Origin: Dactylonectria macrodidyma
Taxonomy: Eukaryota > Ascomycota > Sordariomycetes > Hypocreales > Nectriaceae
NCBI GenBank assembly: GCA_020744425.1
Contig: JAGMUV010000031.1
Span: forward strand, 186,001 to 250,000
Length of the DNA: 64,000 nucleotides
Reading direction: 5' to 3'
The notes beneath the pieces are model-generated. The model worked only from the letters and a program-made list of their open reading frames with translations, had not been told where the DNA came from and made no database searches. A program made the translations under genes and the position numbers. Below are positions 20,454 through 31,547 of this stretch, one piece after another. Each line of letters opens with the position of its first letter. The first letter of the stretch is position 1.

Positions 20454-21915
20454 CCATGCAGTACCCACCTACCGGTAATACCCACCTACCGTACACCAAA
20501 AAGAAAATTCCCCCGTGCAAAATGCTCATTTTCACTTGCACGGTGCTCGGCCAAAATTGAAACTATTGTCATGAAACAATGTCTGTTTTATTAAGGGTTT
20601 CATGGCGTTTGATATTCTCACATTCCTTTTTTGATCACATAAGCGGTATGGTCGCATGGCACTATTGTAAAATGTCTCGAAATGCCTCCTTATCACCCAG
20701 CCTCCTTGAAGATTCATCGAATTTTTATCTACACCAGCCTTCCTTAATTGCCTTGAAAATGCCTCGAACGTCTTATATAGAGAATTATGTTATTGAAGCC
20801 ATACTGGATGTCACAGATAACGGCCTCTCGCAGTACCAGGCCGCCAAGAAGCATGGCATGCCTCCGACCACTCTTTCTGACCGATTAAGAGGCCTACCGT
20901 CAAAGTCTGAGGTCACCCAGCCTGCCCAGCTGTTATGCAAGTCTCAGGAGGACAGGTTAGTTACCTGGATACTTCGACAAGAGGCCTTAGGCTATGCTCC
21001 TTCCCACAGTCAAGTTCGCGCCACCGTCGTGGCCCTCTTGAGGCAACAAGGCCGGGAAAGGCCTATCGGTGTACACTGGCTAGCCAGGTTCATGAAACGT
21101 CATCCAAAGATCAAGGCGAAGGTAGGAAAACGTCAGGAAGCTGCAAGATTCAATTCTTTTACCCCAATGGCCGTCAATTGGTACATTGATATCCGGGAGA
21201 GCGAGTATGGCTGGATCAAGCCTGAGAACACTGTTAATGTTGACAAGGGCGGTATCATGGCTGGATTTGGTGAGTAATTATCGTTTTTGTTATAAAATTC
21301 ACTAATCCATTCCGAATCTAGGCTTGGATTCCTTGGTTATCGGCAGTAGCGATCCTAAGAGGAAGGCCTTACTCAAAGGCTCCCAGTCCCGCGCTTGGAC
21401 TAGCTTTATTGAAGCCGTGACAGCAGATGGCCGTCTTCTAAAACCAGGGATTCTTTTCAAAGGCAAAGAACTTCAGCAACAGTGGTTTATCAATGAGTTC
21501 AAGAGGATAGCCGACTGGTATTATATCACTTCTGAGAATGGCTGGACAGACAACCACATCGCAGTTGAGTGGCTCAAAGAGGTCTATCTACCTCAAACCC
21601 AGCCGGCAGATGAGTCTGATGCCAGACTAATTATATTAGATGGCCATAGAAGTCATGTATCTGCGAGTACCTACCTAGTCTGAATCATAAATGTCGCTGA
21701 CTCAAAATCCAGGATGAGTGGATGGCTACCTGCTTCTTGAACAACGTATATTGTTGTTACCTGCCAGCACATTGCTCTCATGGCCTACAACCGCTAGACA
21801 ATGGCGTTTTCAATGCCTCCAAGGCTGCATATCGCAAAGAACTGCAAAAACTGGCAAGCCTGACTGATTCTGCACCGGTGGATAAGGTCAACTTCATCAA
21901 GGCTTACCATCCAGG
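20454..21915 (+). mobile_element. 5' half of a pogo/Fot1-type transposon
   Basis: The element opens at 20454 with CCATGCAGTACCCACCTACC, preceded by TA (20452-20453), the same terminal repeat that closes the 3' half at 9579. The second block of the terminal repeat (TACCCACCTACCG) follows. The element stops being recognisable at about 21915, where two copies of CCACCTAATGGATAACC stand in tandem (about 21917-21950). Its 3' part is absent. Confidence 0.75.
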
Positions 21916-21931
21916 ACCACCTAATGGATAA
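20759..21931 (+). pseudogene. pogo/Fot1 (DDE_1) transposase, 3'-truncated
   Basis: Exons are 20759-21269, 21322-21656 and 21713 onward; the two introns (52 and 56 bp) fall at the same codons as in the pogo element at 57028-59249, which supports them. Domains: an HTH psq-type DNA-binding head (YQAAKKHGMPPTTLSDRLRG), a CENP-B-like helix (LARFMKRHPKIKAKVGKRQE) and the DDE core with NVDKGGIMAGFG, LIILDGHRSHV and HGLQPLDNGVF. In the related copy the first motif is NVDEGG, so Glu has become Lys here (a G-to-A change). The frame ends at VNFIKAYHPGPPNG, about where the complementary 3' half at 8801 begins. The protein would lack its C-terminal quarter. Confidence 0.78.
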
Positions 21932-22061
21932 CCCCACCTAATGGATAACCAAAATTTCGCTCCGCCCACACAAAATCCAAATTTTGATGCGTGCACAAAA
22001 CACCAGGTCGTCAATTAAAAAGCGAAGCTTTGGAGAGAGACTCTAGAAAATTGATCAGTTT

Positions 22062-23671
22062 TTACTCTCTGCGTGGTTTTTTGACCTCCCGACCGCTCCG
22101 TGTGCGCTGGCAGTGCTTTGTTGCGACCATAAAGTCCTCACTTTCGTCCTCTGACCTGACACCCACCTCAATTACCGACTCGACCTCCAAATGGTAAAGA
22201 ACCTCCCAGTCTTTATCCGTTAGCTGATTCTCGTCTCGGAGGATGCGTGGTTTTTTCGCCAATTTGGCTTGTGTTACTCGGCCAGTCTTTTTAGACCGAT
22301 TTTCGTCCTCCCATTGCGCCTTGTACTTGATCAGTAGGAGTTCGATAGAGGTTTTTAGTCGTAGAGCCCTGCGGATCATGTAGAGTTGTGACAGCCAACG
22401 CGTGTCGTTATCGACAATTAGCTTGAGTGGTTTCTTCGATCGGAGTTTGAGGGTGGTGGCGCGATCAATTTCGTCCTGTTAGATATACCAAATTAGTATG
22501 AGACGAACAAGATTTAGTGAAAACCGCTTACCCTCTGGACCTCCTTGAACAAGTAAATTAGCCGATGGCTAATACGCACATCAACTACGATGTTATGTAA
22601 CTTGCCAACTGGTCCTTTTTTGCGCCATTGAGCGTATTCGGTATCAGATAACGCTTCTGCGCCTGATAATTGCTGCTCGAACGCGCCGGCTTTTTTGCCA
22701 AATAAGAGCGCCTTGGCTGACAAGTTAATTGTGTGGCCAATACAGCGTCCTCGGCGTAGTCGGCCATCGAACCCAAGTTCAGCACCAATAACCTCCATTG
22801 CAGTATCGTTATTTTCAGCATTGTCGAGCGTGAAATAGCCAATCTTCTCTGGACTTACGCCAAGAGTGTGTAGGACGTCGAGAACCTCCCCACCGATCGT
22901 TGAGCCGAAGTGACGATGAGCCTCTGGAACCCCAATCATGATTTTGCATGGTCTATTCTTCTCATCTCTGAAAAAACAAGCAATACCGTAGAGGGCAAGC
23001 TTATTTCGAGACGTCCAGCCATCAAATGAGATATGAAGCGCTCCAGGGGAGTTCCTCAGCACCTCGATAACCGTCTGCTTGTGGCGGTTATACTCTTGAA
23101 TGATCTTATATCGGACAGCCGTGGCACTCAAGTTGGCGCGTTGGATCGAAACGGAGGGATTCAAATAGTCGAAGATTTCTCGGAGGATGGGGTTCTCGGC
23201 GAAGGAAAAGGACTGGTTGCTACTGACGATTAATTCGACTAGCATACGCTGAAAGTGTTGCTTATCAAAGCGTGAGATGAAGCTATTCGCGATATTCTGT
23301 TCCGTAGGCTTGTTGACGTCCAGTTTCAGAACAGAGGCAATAGTCGGCTGGTTCGATTTCAGTGCGCCTTCGGATTTCAGCTGTGCTGTGCTCTTTTTCT
23401 CTCCCTCTGGTGCTGGTGATTTGTGCTCACGCCATAGATGATTTGCCGCGTTCTGGAGACCTGAAGAGGTAAAACTCGCGATAATGGGACGATTTCTGAG
23501 GACACAGTCCTTGCAAGCCCATTTGCGTAAGCCATGACGTTGAATATCATAGCCAAAGTCCCACAGCCAAGAGCTAGTATCACGAGCGCGTTCTGACCAA
23601 GTCCAGCCTCTGAAATGGCGAAAAAGCCGGTCTTCGAGGCGGTGCTGTTGGCCTGGCTGGTTGGCTGACAT
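22062..23671 (-). pseudogene. hAT transposase with internal deletion
   Basis: ATG 23669-23671; exon 1 ends at 22532, intron 22531-22476 (56 bp), exon 2 22475-22062. The product has a BED-like zinc finger (WACKDCVLRNR with HLWREH), the SFDGWTSRNKLALYG and YFTLDNAENNDTAME core blocks, RRGRCIGHTINLSAKALLFG, KKGPVGKLHNIV and DNDTRWLSQLYMIRRAL. It then jumps from KDWEVLYHLE to an acidic tail ending in KKPRRE. The hATC dimerisation domain and the segment between are missing, as in an internally deleted derivative. Pieces resembling the missing parts lie nearby (24030-24400 plus strand, 25736-25975 minus strand). No clear terminal repeats or target duplication were found. Confidence 0.75.
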
Positions 23672-23900
23672 CGTCAAAAAATTATCTCTTGCAAAAACAA
23701 CAGCAGGAAATCTGTTGAAAACGCCTCAATAGGGGCAGTTTCTCGTATGACGTTTATAAGATTAGCTGGGAGGGGGGATCGACCTTGGCTAACTTGGGTC
23801 TCGGTAGCTCGATTTACTAGGCAATTATATACAAAAATAAGTACTATGGGCCGTGCAAGCTCAGGGAATATCCCACTATACCTAAATCCACCTAAATCCA

Positions 23901-23978
23901 CTCCATTACATCCACTTTCAGGTCCGAATGTAGTGGATTATTACGTAAGCTGAGCGCGGCAAAGTGGATGTAATAGAG
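23901..23978. repeat. 18-bp inverted repeat pair, 78 bp overall
   Basis: CTCCATTACATCCACTTT (23901-23918) and AAAGTGGATGTAATAGAG (23961-23978) are inverted copies with one mismatch around a 42-bp core. Just left of them CCTAAATCCA occurs twice in tandem. It could be a tiny MITE or the end of the adjacent hAT remnant. Confidence 0.5.
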
Positions 23979-24029
23979 ATGGGCCACTTATATGTGGTCC
24001 ACGTGGATATGCAGTGTAGTTGGTTCGAG

Positions 24030-24400
24030 CCTTGAAGACAATGGACTATCTGTTCGTAAATTCAGGCAGGCTGCGGAGGACACCCGGTTCGAGGAAGCCT
24101 CTCATTTCAAGTCGGGAATTGACTGCGGATGAGCGAAGCTCGAAGAGACTATTACGTCAAAACGGATCGTACACCTGTCTATCGAGCCGCGCTAGCGCTT
24201 CACCCATCCTATGGCTATGACTACTCTGAGCGGCACTGGAAAGTCGCGATGGACAAGCCGCAATGGTACAGAGACATGCAGTCTGCTGTTGGTAACCTGT
24301 TCGATGAACACGCCAGACAGGCTGAAGTGGAAACGCAGGCTCAGGCGGGGCTTTTGGAGAGTGAAGGTGGCGAGACCGATGCTGAGGTCGACGATTATGG
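24030..24400 (+). pseudogene. hAT transposase fragment (pre-C-terminal part)
   Basis: The plus strand encodes the block that precedes the hATC domain: MDYLF, FKSGIDCG, then after an in-frame TGA the run KTDRTPVYRAALALHPSYGY, DYSERHW and KPQWYRDMQSAV. The TGA stands where Trp is expected (TGG to TGA). A frame change near 24060 adds damage. The frame then runs on without homology into the MULE remnant, so the long open frame across 24129-24830 is a chimera of two dead elements. Confidence 0.65.
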
Positions 24401-24439
24401 TTCCTTTGGGAAAAGGTCAATCCGCTCCTTGAGTACGCA

Positions 24440-25530
24440 GCGAAAGAAAGCCAAGACAATCAGGCTTGTTGGCATAGTATGGACCGTCCCATACTGTCTC
24501 CGAATGTGGAAACGCTATCCGGAAATAATGAGCTTCGACAACACGTACAATACAAACCGCTTCAAGCTGCCGCTCTTTCAGATTATGGGGCTGACCTGCC
24601 TAAAATCTGTTTACAACGCCGCATTCAGTTTGGTCGATAATGAGAGACGCGAAGGGTTCCAATTCCTCACGGCAGCGGTCAGAGACTTGACCGAGAGGCA
24701 TGCGATTCCACTACCAGATGTTGTTATTACCGACTACGATCAGGCGATGAAGGAAGCACTGGATAGCCAGTATCCCGAGATGCCAGCAACAGCTATGTAT
24801 CCACCATATCAACGCAAACGTTCTTCTTAATGCGAAGCGGAAGTGGAAGAACGCAAAGGAAGATGGGGAAATTGTCGAAGGCGGTAGCTCTGGCAGTGAA
24901 CAGACGCAGGCAGTGCTGTCTCCGGGTGATATGGAGGTTGTGCTCGCAGCAGGGAGACAAGAATGCCCGCTGGCCCAGAGTAACCTCGCTGCGCCTGTAC
25001 CGCACAACTACCGCGGTGTCCTCGACCTGTGGAAGTTCGTCGCTTTTGCAGAGACAAAAGAAGAGCACGAAAAGGCTTGGGTACGCCTATGTGACAAGTC
25101 CAACGACCAGCAGGCCATCCTTATGTACCTCTACAAGACGTACCTGCCCATACGAGCGCAATGGGCACAATGCTTCATCAAAAAGTACCGCAATTTTGGG
25201 GTTCGGATGACTTCCGGCACCGAGGCCAGCAACAACAATGTTCAGAGTTACCTGCTCAAGGGGATGAGCCATTTGTACTCGCTGTTTGAGGCTTTCGAGG
25301 CCATGCTGAATGATCAAGAGCGAGACTTCATCGATGCCTGTTCGCAGGATGAGGTACTGACTTCTCGTACACATTCTGGCCCCGGCTCAGAGTATCTGGG
25401 AGAACTTCGCACGGTGATGTCTGAGCCGGGGCTCAAGCTTGTTGCCAAAGAACATCGGCGTGCTTTGAGATCGACACCAAGCAAGTCACGTCCTTGGCCG
25501 GAGACGGTAGGGGATTGCAACGAGGATTGA
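24440..25530 (+). pseudogene. MULE transposase core and C-terminus, frameshifted
   Basis: It begins abruptly within a MULE catalytic domain: MSFDNTYNTNRFKLPLFQIM (first Asp), PLPDVVITDYDQAMKEAL (second Asp), then CIHHINANVLLNAKRKWK after a one-base frame change near 24780. It continues with YLPIRAQWAQCFIKKYRNFG, TSGTEASNNNVQSYLLKG (Glu) and a C-terminal helical part to 25530. The zinc-binding N-terminus is missing. It differs clearly from the MULE at 18169, so a different subfamily is likely. Confidence 0.75.
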
Positions 25531-25735
25531 TCCGTCTCATTGCAGCTGGGGATACCGTGCTACCATACAATTTACAGGAAATTAGAAGCAGGAACGCCCT
25601 TGACGAAATGGGACGTTCACCCTCGGTGGCATCTTAGGGAGCCAGACTCGCGCAATCCCTGTCGTCGAATTCTCGACCCCAAGATCGCGGCATGTCAGTG
25701 AAACCCTTTTTCTCTTCGTACGCAAGCATTAATTA

Positions 25736-25975
25736 CTACACTACGAGCCCTCTCATTAGCCAGTGCTTTTGGAGTTGATCTGCCTCGACTATCTCAGGTG
25801 CTAGCCGATTGCGCTCGTCGGTGATCATCTTCTTTGTCTGGCTAAACACCCTCTCGCATTCAGCACTCATGCCAGGAATTGAGAGCAGATCTAGCGCCAT
25901 TCGATACAAGACTGGATATTCCAATTGATGTCGGTTCCACCATTCAAGAGGGTTTGCAACGTCGAGATCTTGGGG
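25736..25975 (-). pseudogene. hAT C-terminal dimerisation (hATC) fragment
   Basis: The minus strand reads LLEWWNRHQLEYPVLYRMAL, DLLSIPGMSAECERVFSQTK and MITDERNRLAPEIVEA, the classic hATC block that joins transposase monomers. Nothing else of the element is present on this side; a LINE fragment starts immediately to the right. Confidence 0.75.
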
Positions 25976-25984
25976 GTAAATTGG

Positions 25985-27010
25985 CCGTGTCTGGAATACC
26001 GGTATGGCAGACGCGAGAGGAGCTTACTCAGGTACGCAGAGAGCTGGAGCACACCCGGCTACAGTTGAACACTGTGACCGAGGCGCATACAGCAGTCTCT
26101 GCCAGCCGTTCATATGCGGATGCCGCCAGAATGACACCTGTTACCACCCAAACTCCCTCTACAGTTTGATCGGCAAGGTGTTCTGCACAGTTGATACTCC
26201 AGGGTACCCGAGGATCATGCCGGAGACACTACTCCAGCGTCGCTTCGCAGGGCCATCGAGTAGGAAATGCGAACATCTAGCGACCAACCTAGTTGGCGAT
26301 GTGCTGCAGTGACCAGAGATGGACGAAATACTGTTGAATGTTGGAGGGTACACCCTCAACTTCAGGATTAAGGTTCAGGATTAAAGTTTGTAGTCCTAAA
26401 CTTAGATCGTAGGACTTTCATCTAGGACTTTCTAGGACTTTCTAGGACTCAAGTCCTAGAAGGAACCAGTCGAAGATATAAGGTCCCAAAGGTCCTTCGA
26501 TTGCGACAGGATCAAGAAATACACACAATTCACCTCAATATCTGACAAATACCAACCGCCTGAGGGTCATCGGCAGGAACGAGGAAGAACTAAAGAGGAT
26601 TATGGCTATCACCGAGGCCAAGAAGGCTCCAGGTGCGAGAGTCCTCCGAGACCAACTGAACCCAGTCAAAGTTGACAATATCAACCGTACCGCCATTCTC
26701 GACCAGGAAGGCAAGGTCCTTCCTGGAGCAATGGAAGCCTTGGGCCAGGAGAACGAAGTCCAGATTGCCAAGATGGCCTGGTTGAGTCGAAAAGTCAGCG
26801 CGAAGGCCTACGGATCCATGGTGGTGTACCTTACCAAAAACAGCGATGCCAAGAGACTCCTACAGGAACGGTACTTCCACGTTGCGGGTGAATCAGCTTA
26901 TACCAGCGTGTTCGAGCGGAGAACTGGACCGGTACAATGCTATAACTGCCAGGAACTCGACCACAAGGCTTTCTCGTGCAGCAAGAGTCGGGTGTGTGCG
27001 AGGTGCGCTG
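25985..27010 (+). pseudogene. LINE ORF1 (gag-like) fragment of a Tad-type element
   Basis: A coiled-coil region (TREELTQVRRELEHTRLQLN) with SRSYADAAR, then after frame changes VTRDGRNTNRLRVIGRNEEE, ITEAKKAPGARVLRDQL, and a CCHC zinc knuckle CYNCQELDHKAFSC at about 26938-26980 identify ORF1 of a Tad1-like LINE. A solo LTR (26332-26547) sits inside it; if that LTR and one copy of its target duplication are removed, the reading frame closes over cleanly. The remnant is cut after the knuckle, at about 27010, where SAT4-family coding sequence begins. Confidence 0.75.
26332..26547 (+). repeat. Solo LTR with 5-bp target duplication AATAC
   Basis: The 216-bp sequence begins TGTTGAATGTTGGAGG and ends AATATCTGACA. 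AATAC stands on both sides (26327-26331 and 26548-26552). It includes short TCTAGGACTT tandem units and GATATAAGG, shared in part with the solo LTR at 38347. A copia-type origin is likely from the 5-bp duplication and TGTTG...CA ends. Confidence 0.85.
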
Positions 27011-27894
27011 CCGCAATATCAGGATACCAATTCAGATTCTTGCGACATGCTCCCTGGTATGGCTAATCATCCGCACGTTCCTCGCCATATTCCACTGCGT
27101 TCCCGTACAGGCTTCTGGGACAAGACAATTGAGGGTGCCGTATGCAGCATCAACGATTCCAAGTTCTTTTTTGGCACGGTATTGGTTCATTTAATCATCG
27201 ACGTATTCATCCTGGTGCTCCCTGTTTTGCAGGTCAAAGCGTCTGCAGCTTCGATCTGCTCAGAAGGCAGCTGTTATATCGCTCTTCATGTTTGGTACAT
27301 TGTAAGCGCATCATCAGTCTGACCTACTTGGGACTACCGCTGACTGTTTCAGAGTATGCGTTGCATCTATCGTGGTTCTTGTCGAGTCGCTCAATTTTGA
27401 TCCCTCGTCCCCCGAAATGCCTTCAGATATTGCATCCATCATGGTTTGGGCTACTGTGGAGGTCAACCTCGCGATTGTATCCTGTACGTTTACCGGTCCA
27501 AGTAACGCCTTCCATCGTTACTGAACTTGTTTTAGCCTGCCTTCCAATTCTGCGACCGATCTTGTCCACGATAGCACCCAGTTCTATGCCCATGTCCGGC
27601 CGAGGCAACCAGCAGCGTCTTTGTGGGCAAAGTGAAGGGATCGATCTCAGGAGGGTCACGACACACAAAGAAGTTGATGACTCTAGTTCCACGCGGCGTC
27701 TGGCTCATCCAGAACAGTTGGGATGTTATCGGGATGATTATGTGGTCATGGATGGACGTCGTGGACCACAGATTGTCATATCAGCCCGTCACGATGAAAC
27801 CTTTCTTGGGAGACAGGTCGAGAGGAAAGGGGGTATCCAGGTTAGGAATGAGATGACCGTCCAAATTGAACGAACTTGGAGCGATTATGCTTGA
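27011..27894 (+). pseudogene. SAT4-family gene, 5'-truncated and frameshifted
   Basis: A close paralogue of 13590-14933: RIPIQILATCSLVWLIIRTF, FHCVPVQA, then after loss of one T near 27112 FWDKTIEGAVCSINDSKFFF, then after a second frame change near 27235 QKAAVISLFMFGTL. A conserved intron (about 27306-27353) and another (about 27482-27536) precede VWATVEVNLAIVS and CLPILRPILSTI, and the tail ends at TGA 27892-27894. The first third of the gene is missing and replaced by LINE ORF1 sequence, so it cannot encode a working receptor-like protein. Confidence 0.75.
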
Positions 27895-29255
27895 AGGCCT
27901 TCACTGTTTACGCCAGCTTTTCAGGCACTTTTATCATAGTCTCGGTGGAACGTATTTTGTTCCTCACATGAAGCTCTGCAAGGCCCAAACGCTCTTGTAT
28001 GTCAATCCCGTGATTAATCGTACAGTTTCTTTTCTCGCGTCCCAATGAGGCCAACCACCACTCAGACTCAGATACTGGAAGGGTTCCTTCCAATGGTTTG
28101 GTCCGAACGCTAGGGAATGGAGAACGCTCCAGGCACAGCCAGCGCCCCCAAGGCTATTTTGGCACGCCGAGAACCAATACTATGCCCACCTTCATTAGCC
28201 AGTTACTGCGCAAAGTCCACATCGTCCATCCCGTAGCCGATCATCCAGTTCCACGTTAAGATCTTAAATGTATTCCAACCAACAGTTGTCTCGCATCAGC
28301 AGTTGGTCATCATCCTTCTCCGCTCGTTCCTCCATATCGTGACCAGCGGAGTGATGTAGGAATGGACGTCGCTACTCAGTTGTAGAGCACTCGTGATCTC
28401 CTGTTTTAACCTGTCCCACTTATCTTCGCGTAGCATCTCGTCATTCTTTAGCTTCTACAGCCATGACCTGGGCCCAGATCTGTCCGTGACTGTCTACCAT
28501 AACTCGGTCTTTCCGATTCACTCAGAGCTTGAGATCCAGATCATGTGGTAAGTTGTCTAGCTAGGTTCCATATGTCAGTTTCTTGGTAGCCTCGACCGGT
28601 TCAGGTGTTGCTTCATTACCATACCTCTTCACTGCTACAAATCAAGAGCACATGGTTCTCTCTTACCTTCCGCTTCAGTTCTCCCGTCTTGAAAATGCTA
28701 CAAAACTTTTGCCCATGCGTTGGGTCTACCTGCTGAGTTTCGGCAATGCTCCACTCAGCTGTGAGAGCATCAATGAGCGTTCAAGCTGTGACGATGCGAT
28801 GCGGCTCAGCTTGCTCCCTGGTAGATCGTCCTGCAAGTCGTCTCTCTGCCGCTTCCTTGATAACATATGTAATCGACGTGCTGTGAATTCGTCTCCGTCC
28901 CATGCCCTGCTGAAATGCTACTTCGTTGATTCGTTGAGAATGGTGCCAATCTTGCCAGGCTGATGTGAGGCACCTTGCATAAAATTAAGTTGTTGATTGA
29001 GTAGCCACTTGCAATCCAGACTCCATAATGGACAAGGGGTTTCAGCGACTGCCTTGTCATTTGCAAAGCAATTACGGCAGCAGGGCATGAGCGCCACATA
29101 AACTCCTTTTGTGTATCAGGGGTTTTATTGGTGACAGGTGTGAACCGCGTCATACTATGCTAGATTAGGATAACCCTAACAAAGATGAGCCTGATCCCAC
29201 CCCACGAGCTTCACGTCTTCCGTCTCCTTCTTACTTTTCTTTTAGTTCTTCATTA
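27895..29255. other. Intergenic; one unrecognised minus-strand coding remnant
   Basis: Most of this stretch gives no call. On the minus strand between about 28970 and 28580 a frame reads WHHSQRINEVAFQQGMGRRR, STSITYVIKEAAERRLAGRS and REQAEPHRIVTA, then TGA, then TLIDALTAEWSIAETQQ in the same frame. CGA to TGA would explain the stop. It looks like decayed coding sequence of an unknown family. Confidence 0.35.
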
Positions 29256-31547
29256 CTATTCATCTCTTGACCACGGGCTGCTTTCCTTCACTTGTATGGT
29301 GCTCCGTTGTCCTTCCTGTTGATGTTCTACTTTCCCTTTCAGGCAAGTAAGCTGGAGTGTGAGAAAGAGAGAGATACCGTTGCTTACGGAGAGTCCCTGA
29401 TGATTCGGCAATTCCTCGTCTAGCGCCTTTGAGGAGAACTTCGTCCTCACAGCCTGGACAGATTTTGAGCACTGAGGCAGAAGACTCAAGGTGCGTTCCA
29501 AGGTTGACAATAAATTCTGGTACGACTCCTTGGCAATTTTTCCAACACCATAGTCTCGGTCAATGGCCTTGCTCATAAGTGCCACGCCAGCCACAACGTG
29601 ATGTGAGTAGGGGTCAATAGATACAAGAGGAACGGTTATGGTAGTTTCGTTGCCGCCGGTTACTGAAGGACTAGTGTGGTTGGATGTCGAATCAGGCAAA
29701 GGACTCAACGTGTACGTGTTGTGCAAACCAAATGCTAGAGTGTTCATGACTGTGGTTTCCGCATCGGTGCTCTCCTCTGCAAAACTTGCAAGCAGGTCGT
29801 AACGATTTATGGCGTCGATGAAATCCACAAACATCAAGATGCTCAAGTGGTAGTGCAGCATCAATGTGTCTTATTGATATTATTGCAAGAGCTTGTCGCA
29901 GGGCCTGAAGGAGATACTTACACCAGCGGAGCTTCGTCTTCTGACCGAGGAACTGCATGCGTTTCTGGCACGCGTCGAGACGGGGGCGATATATGGTGTT
30001 GAAATGCTTGACAGAGTCGACAACGGCGGCATATCCCTTTTGAACTTCTGACTCGTCATGGCCGTCTCTGAGAGCTTCCTTGAAGATCGCCGTTAGTTTC
30101 CAGCCCAACAGCTTCCAAGACGCTCCTGCAGCGATGATTTGATTCGCTCGTTCGTCTGTCATCTCGAAACTGCTCAGGCCCCAGTGTTTGGTTGTCTCGT
30201 CGAACATTTTGGAGGTTGTTCTCACAAGACGCCACGGCAATTCAGCTTCGAAGCCAAACAGGCCGGATGAGAGCAGGGAGCGGCAATCGAGGGTCAAGGA
30301 TGCCGAAGTATCGAACGTGAGGGCTGCCCAGTACGCCGTGCTTTCCGCATTAATGAAGCTGGAGGTTCCAATCGACTCTGGAGTTGTGCAAATAGCCTGG
30401 ACTTTCATCGAGGAGGACGGAGACACCTTTGACCCACTGAACTGCAAGTTCCGTTGCCTGGTTCGGAGAGTCTGTATTTGTTGCAGAGCTGCGTGTACGC
30501 AAGACAGCCCCGATATTCCATCAGCCTCCTCCTCTTCAGATATGCCGTACGGTATTGGTGTTAGCGCGAAGAGGAAAAGCGATATCATCGATCGATAAGA
30601 AGGCCGGTTAATGGCTTTCAGCATGTCTCGCCGCGCGTCTCGCCAGAGTGCCTGGGTGATGTCCAATTGGGCGCATCCTGAAGGAGCAGGTTGGGCAGTA
30701 AGGTCAAGCCACCTCGCGGAATAAGAAGCGATGGTGCTTCGAAGAGATTGTTGAATCTGTCGATCTGTTTCGCTTTCTTGCTGGCCCAGGTTCTGGCCGT
30801 CGGAAGATTCTGCCATCCATCGATCCAACTGGCAGCAGAGGTCAGAGATGCTGACATATTTTTCGGCAAAACTATCCTGTCCAAACCTGCGTGTAGTTGC
30901 GTTAGTGTTTGGGCTAGAGAGTCAACTCCTGGGGAATATACACAAAGGGGTTGCTGTATCTGCCCATCCAAGACTCAAAGACTGCTTCAAACCCTTCTCT
31001 ATAGAGGGCAGACAGCCATTGGGACTCCAGCTCGCTCAAAAAGTCAGTGCTAGGAGAAGTAATCAGTGTGTGTGATGGCGATACAAAATTACGCCGCGCA
31101 GAATCAGGGGCAGGAGAAGGGATAGTGGGATCTAGAATGCCCTGGACAACAATAGAAGATGCACTCCAGTCTGCCCCAGAGAGCAGCCGGTTTATTTCCG
31201 CTGAAGCATCCACGTGTTTGTCGTCCGCAGAAAACGGCAACTCACTCGCAGTACGAGCCGTTTCTCGCCTGCGCCCCTTGCTTTCCACGGGGAAGGATGC
31301 TACTCTGGTATCTTGCATCCACTTCTCGGGGAAGCGAAGTCAGCTGAAGTCGATCTCCCCGTCAGGTGCTGTGATCTACCTTGAAGGTGCATAGCCGGTG
31401 ACTTTTCTGACAGCGGGTACAGGAAACTGAGGAATCGCCGGCTTCGCTGCGACGGCTCGCAGAGTCACAAGCAACGCGAGATCTGCGACATTCATCGCAA
31501 CTGGAGAACTGGGTTCGACGGATGACGAGGTCGCCTCGACCCCGCAT
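29256..31547 (-). CDS. Zn2Cys6 fungal transcription factor
   Basis: Four exons: 31547-31380, 31321-30942, 30886-29922 and 29869-29256, with introns of 58, 55 and 52 bp, giving 708 residues. The binuclear zinc cluster is C17-x2-C20-x6-C27-x15-C43-x2-C46-x6-C53 (CDECRRSRVAC, CTRCQKSHRLC), followed by a basic linker. The centre and C-terminus resemble the middle region of fungal Zn2Cys6 regulators (NPFVFGQDSF, ISDLCCQLDRWMA, LRWYTLMLHYHLSILMFVDF). It should bind DNA in the nucleus; the target genes are unknown. No metabolic gene is adjacent, and the lactonase set begins about 17 kb away across several elements, so a link is only possible. A GTAAGC near the 3' end could mark one further small intron. 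Confidence 0.85.

Noticed and set aside
24129..24830. One gene fusing hAT and MULE domains
   Set aside because: The two halves come from different dead transposons with further frameshifts on both sides; the open frame across the join is chance.
30188..31394. Plus-strand frames opposite the Zn2Cys6 gene
   Set aside because: They are antisense shadows of conserved minus-strand exons.
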